The notes below the pieces were generated by a model. The model did no database searches. It was not told the origin of the DNA and saw nothing but the letters and a program-made list of their open reading frames with translations. A stretch of DNA of 64,000 bases. Origin: Streptomyces luteogriseus (GTDB lineage: Bacteria > Actinomycetota > Actinomycetes > Streptomycetales > Streptomycetaceae). The stretch lies in NCBI RefSeq assembly GCF_014205055.1, contig NZ_JACHMS010000001.1, positions 5,518,001 through 5,582,000 of the forward strand, read 5' to 3'. The translations under genes were made by a program, and so were the position numbers. Positions 36,459 to 45,169 of this stretch are shown here, piece by piece; within the stretch, counting starts at the first letter, position 1; every line of letters begins with the position of its first letter.

Positions 36459-37886
36459 ATGCGCAAGGCGCTCAGATGGCTGCTGGCGCTCACGGTGCTC
36501 ATAGGCACACTGGGCACGGCGGGAGCGGCCACCGCCGCCGACGCCGCCGGCACCACCGACATCAAGGAGAGGCTGCTCTCCATACCGGGCATGAGCCTGG
36601 TCGAGGAGAAGCCGTACACCGGCTACCGCTTCTTCGTCCTGAACTACACGCAGCCGGTCGACCACCACAAGCCCTCCAAGGGCACGTTCCAGCAGCGCAT
36701 CACCGTGCTGCACAAGGACGTCTCGCGCCCGACGGTGTTCTTCACCAGCGGCTACAACGTCTCCACGACGCCCCGCCGCAGCGAGCCCACGCAGATCGTG
36801 GACGGCAACCAGGTCTCCCTGGAGTACCGCTTCTTCACCCCGTCTCGGCCCGCCCCGGCCGACTGGTCCAAGCTGGACATCTGGCAGGCCGCCAGCGACC
36901 AGCACCGCGTCTTCAAGGCCCTGAAGGGCATCTACTCCAAGAACTGGATCTCCACCGGCGGTTCGAAGGGCGGCATGACCGCCACCTACTACGAGCGCTT
37001 CTACCCGCGGGACATGGACGGCGTCGTCGCCTACGTCGCCCCCAACGACGTGGTGAACAAGGAGGACTCGGCCTACGACCGCTTCTTCGCCCGCGTCGGC
37101 ACCGAGGAGTGCCGCGACCGTCTGAACGGCGTGCAGCGCGAGGCGCTGGTGCGTCGCGAGCCGCTGGAGAAGAAGTACGCGGCCTACGCCGAGGAGAACG
37201 GTCTGACGTTCACCACCATCGGCAGCCTGGACAAGGCCTATGAGGCGACCGTCCTCGACTACGTGTGGGGCTACTGGCAGTACAGCCTGCTGTCCGACTG
37301 CGACCAGATCCCGGCCGACGCCAAGAACGCCACCGACGAGGCCATCTGGGACTCCGTCGACACGATCTCCGGCTTCTCCGCCTACGCCGACCAGGGCCTG
37401 ACGACCTACACGCCGTACTACTACCAGGCCGGCACCCAGCTCGGCGCGCCGACCATCCACTTCCCGCACGTCGAGAAGCGGTACATCCGCTACGGCTACC
37501 AGCCGCCGCGCAACTTCGTCCCCCGGGACATCCCCATGAAGTTCCAGCCGTCGGCGATGCGCGACGTGGACACCTGGGTCCGGCACCACGCCCGCCAGAT
37601 GCTGTTCGTCTACGGCCAGAACGACCCGTGGGGCGCGGAACCCTTCCGCGTCGGCAAGGGCGCGAAGGACTCCTACGTCATGACCGCCCCCGGCATGAAC
37701 CACGGCGCCAACGTCGCGGGCCTCGTGCCCGAACAGAAGGCCCTGGCCACCGCCCGCATCCTCGACTGGGCCGGTGTCGCCTCCAGCGCGGTGCAGGACG
37801 ACCCGCAGGCGGCCAAGCCGCTGGCGAAGTTCGACGCCAAGCTCGACAAGCGGGACGTGCAGCGTGAGATGACGCTGCGTCCGTAA
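36459..37886 (+). CDS. Secreted S37-type tripeptidyl aminopeptidase (PS-10 family)
   Basis: A 475-residue exported serine peptidase. The signal peptide spans about residues 1-27 (LLALTVLIGTLGTAGAATAA). The alpha/beta-hydrolase nucleophile is in STGGSKGGMTATYYERFYP (Ser near 169), the Asp in YGQNDPWGAEPF near 387 and the His in GMNHGANVAGL near 413. Such enzymes remove N-terminal tripeptides outside the cell. ATG 36459 is preferred over GTG 36453 because AGGGGAG lies 5 bases before it. A strong terminator follows at 37907-37938. Confidence 0.92.
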   Translation: MRKALRWLLALTVLIGTLGTAGAATAADAAGTTDIKERLLSIPGMSLVEEKPYTGYRFFVLNYTQPVDHHKPSKGTFQQRITVLHKDVSRPTVFFTSGYNVSTTPRRSEPTQIVDGNQVSLEYRFFTPSRPAPADWSKLDIWQAASDQHRVFKALKGIYSKNWISTGGSKGGMTATYYERFYPRDMDGVVAYVAPNDVVNKEDSAYDRFFARVGTEECRDRLNGVQREALVRREPLEKKYAAYAEENGLTFTTIGSLDKAYEATVLDYVWGYWQYSLLSDCDQIPADAKNATDEAIWDSVDTISGFSAYADQGLTTYTPYYYQAGTQLGAPTIHFPHVEKRYIRYGYQPPRNFVPRDIPMKFQPSAMRDVDTWVRHHARQMLFVYGQNDPWGAEPFRVGKGAKDSYVMTAPGMNHGANVAGLVPEQKALATARILDWAGVASSAVQDDPQAAKPLAKFDAKLDKRDVQREMTLRP

Positions 37887-37906
37887 CCGTCCGCCGCATG
37901 CACACG

Positions 37907-37938
37907 ACCGCCCCTCGGTCCCGGGACCGAGGGGCGGT
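37907..37938. terminator. Intrinsic terminator
   Basis: ACCGCCCCTCGGTC and GACCGAGGGGCGGT form a perfect 14-bp stem around CCGG, just after the peptidase gene. Confidence 0.85.
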
Positions 37939-37983
37939 TCGTATGTTCCTGCGCCTGCGGTGAATGCTCCGTACGGTGACCGG

Positions 37984-38529
37984 ATGGACAGTTCTGTCGT
38001 CTTCAACACCGTGACCACGGCCATCGCGGTCGTCGCAGTGGTGACCTCCATCGTGTTCAGTGCACGGCAGGCCCGTACCGCGAAGCACGCCAACCACATA
38101 TCGGTGCTGGTCGATCTGCTCAGGGAGTTCCGGTCCGCGGAGTTCCACGAACAGCACGACTACGTGTGTGCCCGTCTGGGCGCCGAGCACGACCCGGCCG
38201 ACGGGGTACGCGGGTTACCGGCCGAGGCCAAGGCGGCCTTCTGCAGCGTCGTGTACTACTACCAGTCGTTCGCCAACCTCGCCGTCTTCGGTCTGCTCGA
38301 CCAGACCCTGCTGGTCACGGTCCTGCGCACCCGGATCGTCTCGGTCTGGAAGGCCGTCGGGCCCTTCGTCGAGCGGGAGAGGGAGCTGCGGGACGAGGGC
38401 AGCGAGGGAACCTATCTGTCGGCCTTCGAGGAACTGGCCCGGCTGGCGGCGGACCTGCCCCCGGAGCACATCCGCAACCAGATGGCCGAGGCCAGGAGAC
38501 GACTGTCACGCAGAGGGCTGATGGGCTGA
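37984..38529 (+). CDS. DUF4760-like membrane-anchored protein, with a TTA codon
   Basis: A 181-residue protein with one N-terminal membrane helix (FNTVTTAIAVVAVVTSIVFSA, about residues 6-26) and a helical cytoplasmic domain (LVDLLREFRSAEFHEQHDYV, YYYQSFANLAVFGLLD, WKAVGPFVERERELRDE). This layout matches DUF4760 proteins. Leu78 is encoded by TTA (38215-38217), the only TTA codon I found in a gene in this window; in Streptomyces that makes translation depend on the bldA tRNA and so on development. ATG 37984 is used. Confidence 0.7.
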   Translation: MDSSVVFNTVTTAIAVVAVVTSIVFSARQARTAKHANHISVLVDLLREFRSAEFHEQHDYVCARLGAEHDPADGVRGLPAEAKAAFCSVVYYYQSFANLAVFGLLDQTLLVTVLRTRIVSVWKAVGPFVERERELRDEGSEGTYLSAFEELARLAADLPPEHIRNQMAEARRRLSRRGLMG

Positions 38530-38552
38530 CACGGACGAGGGCGGAAGCCCGC

Positions 38553-39218
38553 TCACAGCGGCCGGGCGCACCCCACCGGCCGCTTCCCGCCCAGCCGCAC
38601 GTACAGCGCGGTCGGGCCGGGGCAGTCGGCCCGTCCGGCGACCGCCCGGATCACCTTGTACTGCGGCTCGCGCCGGCCCGTGCCGTCGCAGGCGGTCTCG
38701 CGGACCTGTCCGTCGCCGGAGCCGTACACGCAGTCGCCGACGATCGTGCGGGGGCCGCCCCCGCCACCGGGGTCACCGGGGTGCGGCGGCTGGAGGTTGC
38801 GCATACAGGCGTAGCCCTGGGGGACCGCCCCGTCGCCGTCCTCGTCGGACGCGGGCCGCTGCTCGCTGATGTGCAGCACGAAGTCGGTGGCCTCCGGGCA
38901 GCGCGGCCCGTCCCGCACCGTGCCGTCGTGCCGTGCCACGACCCGGGCCGCCGCCCGCTCACCCGTGCACGGCACCTCGGTGAAGCTGGTCGTGCCGAAC
39001 GAACTGCACTCGCCGACCGCGAGGAACACCGCCCCGTACCCGGACGGCCTGGTCGGTGCCGGCGACACCGTGCTGGTCTCTCCGGCCGTCCCGGTCGCCG
39101 GCCCGCCCAGCCGGCCGTCCTCCGCCACGCCTCCCGACGGACTCTGGCAGCCGGTCAGCAACACGCCGAGCAGGACCAGAACCCCGCGGACCACCCCCAC
39201 ACCACTTCGCTCACGCAT
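38553..39218 (-). CDS. Secreted lipoprotein of unknown function
   Basis: A 221-residue protein with a lipoprotein signal: hydrophobic VGVVRGVLVLLGVLLTGC, lipobox LLTGC with Cys at about residue 24. The mature part begins with a Pro/Ser/Thr/Gly-rich linker, then a globular region with eight or more Cys (GECSSFG, VPCTGER, PRCPEAT, YACMRN, GDCVYG, TACDG, ADCPG, VGCARP), likely disulfide-bonded and exposed on the cell surface. Start ATG 39218. No family recognised. Confidence 0.75.
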   Translation of the reverse strand: MRERSGVGVVRGVLVLLGVLLTGCQSPSGGVAEDGRLGGPATGTAGETSTVSPAPTRPSGYGAVFLAVGECSSFGTTSFTEVPCTGERAAARVVARHDGTVRDGPRCPEATDFVLHISEQRPASDEDGDGAVPQGYACMRNLQPPHPGDPGGGGGPRTIVGDCVYGSGDGQVRETACDGTGRREPQYKVIRAVAGRADCPGPTALYVRLGGKRPVGCARPL

Positions 39219-39331
39219 CGCCGTCCCCCCGAGTGTGCTCGCCCAGCGTGACCCGCCGTAGCGGGTGCACGCCAGGCACATGGGGCGGTTTGCGCCCGTT
39301 GGGGGTGGTGCGCCCGGGCTGTGGCGTACGT

Positions 39332-41164
39332 CTAGTACGACAGCCCGTAGCCGACGGGGTACAGCACCTGCTCCGGATCATCCGCCCGCTGCACCGGCAC
39401 CGGCAGCTTCCCGCGCGGCTTCACCCGCCCGGCGATCACCCGTGCGGCGGACCGCAGTTCGACGTCGGTCCAGGAGTACGCGGCCAGACAGGCCGGTGCG
39501 GACGGCAGCTGGGCCACGTCGTACGGGTTGCGGATCGCCACCGCCACGACCGGCCTCCCGGTCGCCACGAGCTGCTCGACCAGCGCCTTCTGGCTGCTGC
39601 CCGCGGTGACGTTGTACGTGGCGACCACCACCGCGTCCGCGTCCCGCGCCGCCGCGACCGCCTTGGCGATGGTGGCCGCCGAGGGGGCCGTGCCGGTCGA
39701 CAGGGCCGTGGCGGTGAAGCCCAGTTCGCTCAGCGCGCCCGCGAGTACGCCCGTGGGCGGTCCCGTCGTGCCGGACGGCGAGGCCGGGTCCGCGCCGACG
39801 ACCAGCACCTTGGGGTACCGGCGGCGCGACAGCGGCAGCAGCCGCCCCTCGTTGGCGAGCAGTGTGGTCGTCCGCTCGGCGATCCGGTCGGCCGCCGCCA
39901 GATGCGCCCGGGTCCCGACGGTCCGGTCGACCCCGCCCTGACCGACGTAGGGCGAACGGAACAGCCCCAGCTTGGACTTCAGCCGCAGCACCCGCAGGAT
40001 CGATTCGTCGAGCCGGGCCTCGGTGAGCTCGCCCTCGCGCACGGCCGTCAGGACGGCGTTCCAGGCGAGGTCGAGGTCGGGCGGGTTGAGCAGCTGGTCC
40101 ACGCCCGCCTTCAGGGCGAGGACCGGTACCCGGGCGTCGCCGTACTTGCTGCGCACGCCCTCCATGCCGAGCGAGTCGGTGACCACGACCCCGTCGTAGC
40201 CGAGGCGTTCGCGCAGGATGCCGGTGAGGATCGGGCGGGAGAGGGTGGCCGGGTCGCCGGAGTCGTCCAGGGCCGGGACCATCAGGTGCGCGGTCATGAT
40301 CGAGTCGATGCCCGCGGCGATCGCCGCCCGGAACGGCGGTGCGTCCAGCTTCTCCCACAGCTCCCGGCTGTGCGTGATGGTGGGGAACCCGGTGTGGCTG
40401 TCGACGTTGGTGTCCCCGTGCCCGGGGAAGTGCTTGGCCGTCGCGGCGACCCCGGACCCCTGGTACCCGGCGACCTCGGCGGCCACCAGCGCGGACACCG
40501 CCCGCGGGTCGGCACCGAAGGACCGTACGCCGATGACCGGGTTGGCCGGGTTGACGTTCACGTCGGCCACGGGGGAGTAGTCCTGCCGGATCCCCATCGC
40601 CCGCAGCTCGGCGCCCGCGATCCGGCCGAGGACCCGGGCGTCGGACCGCGACCCGCCCGCCCCGACGGCCATGGCCCCCGGGAACAGCGTGGCGGGCTTG
40701 CCCACCCGGGCGACGATCCCGTGCTCCTGGTCGGTGGAGATGAGCACGGGCAGCCCGCGCGGCAGCTCCAGGGACGCCTTCTGGATGCCGTCGGAGAGGT
40801 CGGCGATCTGGTGCGGCTCGCGGGTGTTGTGCGCCCAGGCGAAGTAGATGATCCCGCCGACCCGGTACTTCGCCAGCAGCTCGGCGGCCGTGCGGACCCC
40901 GATCTCCTTGAGGTTGGCGTCGATGTCGGCCTGGTCGGGAGCGGTGGCGGAGTGGCCGTAGACCCGCATGACGAAGAGCTGGCCGACCTTCTCCTCCAGC
41001 GTCATGCGGGAGACGAGGGCACGCAGCCGGCTGTCGTCCGGGGCGGCGGCGTGCGCGGGCCCGGCGGCCGCGAGGGCGGCGGTGACGCCGGCCGTGGCGG
41101 CGAGGACGGTGCGTCTGGAGGGCTGGGCGGTGTTTCCCGTGCTTCCCGTGCCGGTGTCGTGCAC
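39332..41164 (-). CDS. Tat-exported GH3 beta-N-acetylglucosaminidase
   Basis: A 610-residue glycoside hydrolase family 3 enzyme. The twin-arginine signal SRRTVLAATAGVTAALAAAG is cleaved near AHAA. The GH3 barrel carries KHFPGHGDTNVDSHTGFP, the His/Asp loop characteristic of NagZ-type N-acetylglucosaminidases, and the nucleophile Asp in VVVTDSLGMEGV. A GH3 C-terminal domain follows. The GTG at 41164 has GGAAGGAG 5 bases upstream. It likely trims GlcNAc or muropeptides outside the membrane, complementing the GH20 enzyme and glmS. An inverted GAAACTTCC/GGAAGTTTC pair lies upstream. Confidence 0.92.
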   Translation of the reverse strand: MHDTGTGSTGNTAQPSRRTVLAATAGVTAALAAAGPAHAAAPDDSRLRALVSRMTLEEKVGQLFVMRVYGHSATAPDQADIDANLKEIGVRTAAELLAKYRVGGIIYFAWAHNTREPHQIADLSDGIQKASLELPRGLPVLISTDQEHGIVARVGKPATLFPGAMAVGAGGSRSDARVLGRIAGAELRAMGIRQDYSPVADVNVNPANPVIGVRSFGADPRAVSALVAAEVAGYQGSGVAATAKHFPGHGDTNVDSHTGFPTITHSRELWEKLDAPPFRAAIAAGIDSIMTAHLMVPALDDSGDPATLSRPILTGILRERLGYDGVVVTDSLGMEGVRSKYGDARVPVLALKAGVDQLLNPPDLDLAWNAVLTAVREGELTEARLDESILRVLRLKSKLGLFRSPYVGQGGVDRTVGTRAHLAAADRIAERTTTLLANEGRLLPLSRRRYPKVLVVGADPASPSGTTGPPTGVLAGALSELGFTATALSTGTAPSAATIAKAVAAARDADAVVVATYNVTAGSSQKALVEQLVATGRPVVAVAIRNPYDVAQLPSAPACLAAYSWTDVELRSAARVIAGRVKPRGKLPVPVQRADDPEQVLYPVGYGLSY

Positions 41165-41205
41165 GTGCGCTCCTTCCGGAGGTGATCCGCTCGGATCCAC
41201 TGAAG

Positions 41206-41242
41206 GAAACTTCCAAGAGGTCACCAATATCCGGGAAGTTTC
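41206..41242. promoter_or_regulatory. Inverted GAAACTTCC / GGAAGTTTC pair upstream of the GH3 gene
   Basis: GAAACTTCC (41206-41214) and GGAAGTTTC (41234-41242) are perfect 9-base inverted arms with start points 28 bases apart, 42-78 bases before the GH3 start. They fit a repressor binding on two turns of DNA. Regulator not identified. Confidence 0.4.
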
Positions 41243-41494
41243 TGCCGGTCAAGGGAACGCGCAGCAACCGCACAAGGCCGCCACCGGCGCGGTTGGAGGG
41301 GGGCGCGCCGATGGCGGTGGGGCCGCCCGCCGCGGTACGGCGGAGAGGGTGGTCAGCGATCGCAGCCAGTGGCGAGGGCCGACACCGCACCGTGGTGACT
41401 CTCCGGCGGCCGGCGATTGGACGGCCACGGTCCGGCCCGGGTTCCCGACTCGGCCCGGATTTCCGCAAGTCGGTACGCGGGAGGAACCAGGGAC

Positions 41495-41710
41495 TCAACG
41501 GGGCGGACGAGCCGCCGCATCCGGCCACCCCGCGCCGAGCACCCGGACGCGTTCCGCGGTGGCCGGACGCCGGGCCGCCCCCGCCCGCCACAGCGCGTAC
41601 AGCCGCCGCACCGGCATCGGATCGGGCGGCACCTCCACCACCCCGGCGGGCAGCGGCCCGCGTCCCGGCCGCGGGATGAGCGCCGCACCGATCCCGGCCG
41701 CGAAACGAGG
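41495..41710 (-). pseudogene. LysR-family regulator remnant (C-terminal part)
   Basis: The minus-strand frame reads FAAGIGAALIPRPGRGPLPA, then GVVEVPPDPMPVRRLYALWRAGAARRP. This is the C-terminal effector-domain segment of LysR regulators (AAGxGxALxPR...VRRxYAxWR). The helix-turn-helix and most of the effector domain are absent. The rest of the 41165-41785 gap holds only the GH3 promoter and no supported gene. Confidence 0.5.
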
Positions 41711-41785
41711 GTGGGCTTCTCGCTCCTGGTTCCCGGTGTCCGGCATGTCGTCGGCGTTCCCGTTCCTGGCCGAGCCGGTGACCCC

Positions 41786-42970
41786 CTAGGACGCCTCGAC
41801 CAGCATCCCGGGCGGGCTGACGTGGAACGTGCGGGCCCGTACGCCGAAGCCCGCGTCGCCGTCCAGGTGACTGTCGTCGTCCCACGTGATCAGCACACTC
41901 TCCGGCCCGTTGCCGAAGGCCGTCGCGGTGCAGGTGTGGGACCGCCGCCCGGGGTCCGTTGTGCTGACCCGGACGGGGTCGCCGAGTGGACCCTGGCTCT
42001 CCGAGCAGACCTTGGCCATCACCGTCGGCACGGTGTCGTGCGTGTCCGCACTCTCCTCCACCCACGCCATCAGGAACCGCCCGCCCGGCAGCCGGGACAG
42101 GGACGGCGAGCTCCGGGTGAAGCCCCGGGGGTTGCCGGCCGTGATGTCGAAGGTCTCGGTGCCGTCGGGCTGGAAGATGCTCGCCGCGATCGTGGTCTGC
42201 GGTTTGCCCAGGTCGCTGGGCTGGATGCCCTCGATGTGCGCGACGACGAAGCGTCCGCTGTCGAGCAGGGTGATCGCGTTGACCCCGGTGAAGCCGCCGA
42301 CATTGGGCTGGATCTCCCCGCCCAGCGGATTGCCCTCGAAGTCGAAGAACCGCAGGGTGAGCCTGCCACCGCCGATCGCCGAGGGGTCCGTCGACCAGGC
42401 GATGACCACGTTGCCGTTGGTGAGGATCGAGGCGGCGGGCTTCTCGTGGAACCCCTCGGTGGTGCTGACCGTGAACTCCGGTGTCGCCGCGCTGCCGTCC
42501 GCGTGGAACCGCCGGGCACGGATGCGCTGGTCAGGCCGCATGCTCGCCCAGGTGACCAGCACACCACCGTCGATCATGAACGCCAGGCAGGGCCGGACCT
42601 TCGGGTCCGCGTCCGCCGTCACGAGCGTCTCCGGACCGGACTTCCGGCCCTCGGTGAACCGCTGGAGCTTCACGGAGGGGCTGGGCCCGGGCGTCCCGAA
42701 CGGGGTCTCCAGCCATACGGCGAACTGGCCGCTGATCCCGGCGGACAGCACGGACGGCCACAACGGCCGCACCCCCGGCCCGTCCGAGGGCTGCGAACTG
42801 ACCGCGAACTCGTCCCCGAGCTTGTCGCCGTCGTCCCCCAGAAACTGCCCCTTGATGACGAATTCGCTCTCGTCCGACCACAGCTCCAGGAACTGCGTGC
42901 CGAACAGGGCGTCGACGGCGGGCTGGAGCTGGTCGCCGGACTTGGTGGTGTTCACAAGGAAGTCAGCCAT
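41786..42970 (-). CDS. Predicted cytoplasmic beta-propeller protein (hypothetical)
   Basis: A 394-residue protein without a signal peptide (MADFLVNTTKSGDQLQPAVD). Seven repeats of 45-60 residues each end in a hydrophobic-W/H turn: LELWSDES, FAVWLETP, VLVTWASM, VVIAWSTD, FVVAHIEG, FLMAWVEE and VLITWDDD. The spacing fits a seven-bladed beta-propeller. Related repeats occur in large bacterial RTX/VCBS-type surface proteins (QVNTTTxxDQxxPxVAxLxDGxFVVxW), but no export or calcium motif is present. ATG 42970; a terminator-like stem lies between it and the next operon. Function unknown. Confidence 0.7.
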   Translation of the reverse strand: MADFLVNTTKSGDQLQPAVDALFGTQFLELWSDESEFVIKGQFLGDDGDKLGDEFAVSSQPSDGPGVRPLWPSVLSAGISGQFAVWLETPFGTPGPSPSVKLQRFTEGRKSGPETLVTADADPKVRPCLAFMIDGGVLVTWASMRPDQRIRARRFHADGSAATPEFTVSTTEGFHEKPAASILTNGNVVIAWSTDPSAIGGGRLTLRFFDFEGNPLGGEIQPNVGGFTGVNAITLLDSGRFVVAHIEGIQPSDLGKPQTTIAASIFQPDGTETFDITAGNPRGFTRSSPSLSRLPGGRFLMAWVEESADTHDTVPTVMAKVCSESQGPLGDPVRVSTTDPGRRSHTCTATAFGNGPESVLITWDDDSHLDGDAGFGVRARTFHVSPPGMLVEAS

Positions 42971-43130
42971 GGCTGCTCTCCGAATCAGGGCGAGGGGAAG
43001 CGAGAGCGGTACGACCGGCCGAGTCCTTGGGAAAAGCGTGTCACGCCCGGGGGGCGGCTGCATCCGGAGCGGTGGGGACGTCCCGAACGCGGAGCCGCGC
43101 GTGCCCGGGCGGGCCCCACGGCCCGGACAT

Positions 43131-43171
43131 GCCGCTGCCCCGCCCCCTGGCAGGCGGGGCGGGGCAGCGGC
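43131..43171. terminator. Strong terminator at the end of the sugar operon
   Basis: GCCGCTGCCCCGCCC (43131-43145) pairs perfectly with GGGCGGGGCAGCGGC (43157-43171) around an 11-base loop, just beyond the last gene of the 46317-43188 operon. Confidence 0.8.
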
Positions 43172-43187
43172 CCGGTGCGAGGACGGC

Positions 43188-44021
43188 TCAGCGGGTGTGC
43201 TCGGTGAACCTCCGCGCCGTCTCGGCCAGGACCTCCTGGCCGTCCCGGGCCCACAGGACGTCGTTGAACAGCTCCACCTCGATGGCGCCGGTGTAACCGG
43301 CCGCCTCCACGTGGTCCTGCCATTCGCGCATGTCGATCGACCCGTCGCCGATCTGGCCGCGGCCGGTGAGGACGCCCTCCGGGAGGGGCGTCGTCCAGTC
43401 GGCGAGCTGGAAGGTGTGGATGCGGCCGCCCGCCCCCGCCCGGGCGATCTGCGCGGGCGCGGTGTCGTCCCACCAGATGTGGTACGTGTCGACCGTGACG
43501 CCGACCTGGTGCGCTGGGAAGCGTTCGGCGAGGTCCAGGGCCTGGGCCAGGGTCGACACCACACAGCGGTCCGCGGCGTACATGGGATGCAGCGGCTCGA
43601 TGGCCAGGCGAACGCCGTGCCGCTCCGCGTACGGGCCGAGTTCCGACAGGGCGTCCGCGATGCGCTCACGGGCGCCGTACAGGTCCTTCGAGCCCGCGGG
43701 CAGACCGCCCGAGACCAGGACCAGCGTGTCCGTGCCCAGCGCAGCCGCCTCGTCGATCGCGCGGCGGTTGTCGGCCAGGGCCGCCGCCCGCTCCCGCGGA
43801 TCGACGGCCGTGAAGAAGCCGCCCCGGCACAACGTCGTCACCGTCAGGCCCGCGTCCCGGACCAGCTTGGCGGTGGCCTCCAGACCGTGCGCCTGCACCG
43901 GCTCGCGCCAGAGCCCCACGTTGCGGATGCCCAACCGGGCGCAACCGTCGGCCAGTTCCGGCAGCGACAGCTGCTTCACCGTCATCTGGTTGATGGAGAA
44001 GCGCTCCAGCGACCCGCTCAC
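43188..44021 (-). CDS. Sugar isomerase/epimerase-type TIM-barrel enzyme (AP_endonuc_2 family)
   Basis: A 277-residue xylose-isomerase-like barrel. Metal-site residues appear in LAIEPLHPMY (Glu), VGVTVDTYHIWWDDT (Asp, His), IHTFQLADWTTPLPEG (His/Asp) and GAIEVELFNDVLW (Glu). Relatives include hydroxypyruvate isomerase, IolE/IolI and 3-keto-glycoside lyases. It overlaps the DUF993 gene by four bases, third and last in the operon. Substrate unknown; the partner oxidoreductase suggests an oxidised or keto-sugar. Confidence 0.85.
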   Translation of the reverse strand: MSGSLERFSINQMTVKQLSLPELADGCARLGIRNVGLWREPVQAHGLEATAKLVRDAGLTVTTLCRGGFFTAVDPRERAAALADNRRAIDEAAALGTDTLVLVSGGLPAGSKDLYGARERIADALSELGPYAERHGVRLAIEPLHPMYAADRCVVSTLAQALDLAERFPAHQVGVTVDTYHIWWDDTAPAQIARAGAGGRIHTFQLADWTTPLPEGVLTGRGQIGDGSIDMREWQDHVEAAGYTGAIEVELFNDVLWARDGQEVLAETARRFTEHTR

Positions 44022-45169
44022 TGGTTCACCCCGTACATGCTCAGCAGCGTCTTCATCCGCTCCTCCGCCAGCTTCGGGTCGGGGAACAGCCCCAGCCCGT
44101 CGGCCAGTTCGTACGCCGTCGCGAAGTGCGGCAGCGAGCGGGCCGACTGCAGGCCGCCGACCATCGTGAAGTGCGACTGATGGCCCGCCAGCCAGGCCAG
44201 GAAGACCACGCCCGTCTTGTAGAAGCGGGTCGGGGTCTGGAACAGGTGCCGGGAGAGACCGACCGTGGGGTCCAGCAGCTCGCGGAAGCCCTGCACATCA
44301 CCGGTGTCCAGGACGCGGACCGCCTCCGCCGCCAGTGGGCCCAGCGGGTCGAAGATGCCGAGCAGCGCGTGGCTGAAGCCCTGCTCGTCACCCGCGATCA
44401 GCTCGGGGTAGTTGAAGTCGTCGCCCGTGTAGCAGCGCACGCCCTTGGGGAGCCGGCGGCGGATGTCGATCTCGCGCCGGGCGTCCAGCAGGGAGACCTT
44501 GATGCCGTCGACCTTGTCGGGGTGGGCGGCGATGACCTCCAGGAAGGTGTCCGTCGCGGCGTCCAGGTCGGACGAGCCCCAGTAGCCCTCAAGTGCCGGG
44601 TCGAACATGGGACCCAGCCAGTGCAGCACCACCGGCTCGGCCGACTGGCGCAGCAGATGGCCGTAGACCTCCAGGTAGTCCTCGGGGGAGGAGGCCGCCG
44701 CGGCGAGCGCCCGGGACGCCATCAGGATGGCCTGCGCGCCGGACTCCTCGACGAGGGCGAGCTGCTCCTCGTAGGCCGCGCGGACCTCCGCGAGCGAACC
44801 GGAGGCGATCTGGTCGGTGCCCACACCGCAGGCGATCCGGCCGCCGACCGCCTTGGCCTCGGCGGCCGACCGGCGGATCAGCTCCGCCGCGCCCGCCCAG
44901 TCCAGCCCCATGCCGCGCTGGGCGGTGTCCATGGCCTCGGCGACGCCCAGCCCGTGCGACCACAGGTGGCGGCGGAAGGCGAGGGTGGCGTCCCAGTCGA
45001 CCGCGGCGGGCGAGTCGGGGGAGACGTCCGCGAACGGGTCGGCGACGACGTGTGCCGCCGAGAAGACCGTGCGGGAGGTGAAGGGCGTGCCGGGGGTCAC
45101 GGCGAGGGGCTCGGTGCGGGGCTCGTAGGTCCGCAACGCCCCGCCGGCGCCGGGGAGTCGGATCGTCAC
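44018..45169 (-). CDS. DUF993 family, dihydrodipicolinate synthase/aldolase-like protein
   Basis: A 383-residue protein of the DUF993 family, a DHDPS-like TIM barrel. Segments RIACGVGTDQIASGSLAEVRAAYEEQLALVEESGAQAILMASRA and DKVDGIKVSLLDARREIDIRRRLPKGVRCYTGDDFNYPEL resemble class I aldolases, and the Lys in GIKVSLLD is the candidate Schiff-base residue. GTG start at 45169 overlaps the oxidoreductase stop (GTGA). No member's reaction is known to me; the operon implies cleavage of a keto-sugar or sugar acid. Confidence 0.85.
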   Translation of the reverse strand: MTIRLPGAGGALRTYEPRTEPLAVTPGTPFTSRTVFSAAHVVADPFADVSPDSPAAVDWDATLAFRRHLWSHGLGVAEAMDTAQRGMGLDWAGAAELIRRSAAEAKAVGGRIACGVGTDQIASGSLAEVRAAYEEQLALVEESGAQAILMASRALAAAASSPEDYLEVYGHLLRQSAEPVVLHWLGPMFDPALEGYWGSSDLDAATDTFLEVIAAHPDKVDGIKVSLLDARREIDIRRRLPKGVRCYTGDDFNYPELIAGDEQGFSHALLGIFDPLGPLAAEAVRVLDTGDVQGFRELLDPTVGLSRHLFQTPTRFYKTGVVFLAWLAGHQSHFTMVGGLQSARSLPHFATAYELADGLGLFPDPKLAEERMKTLLSMYGVNQ

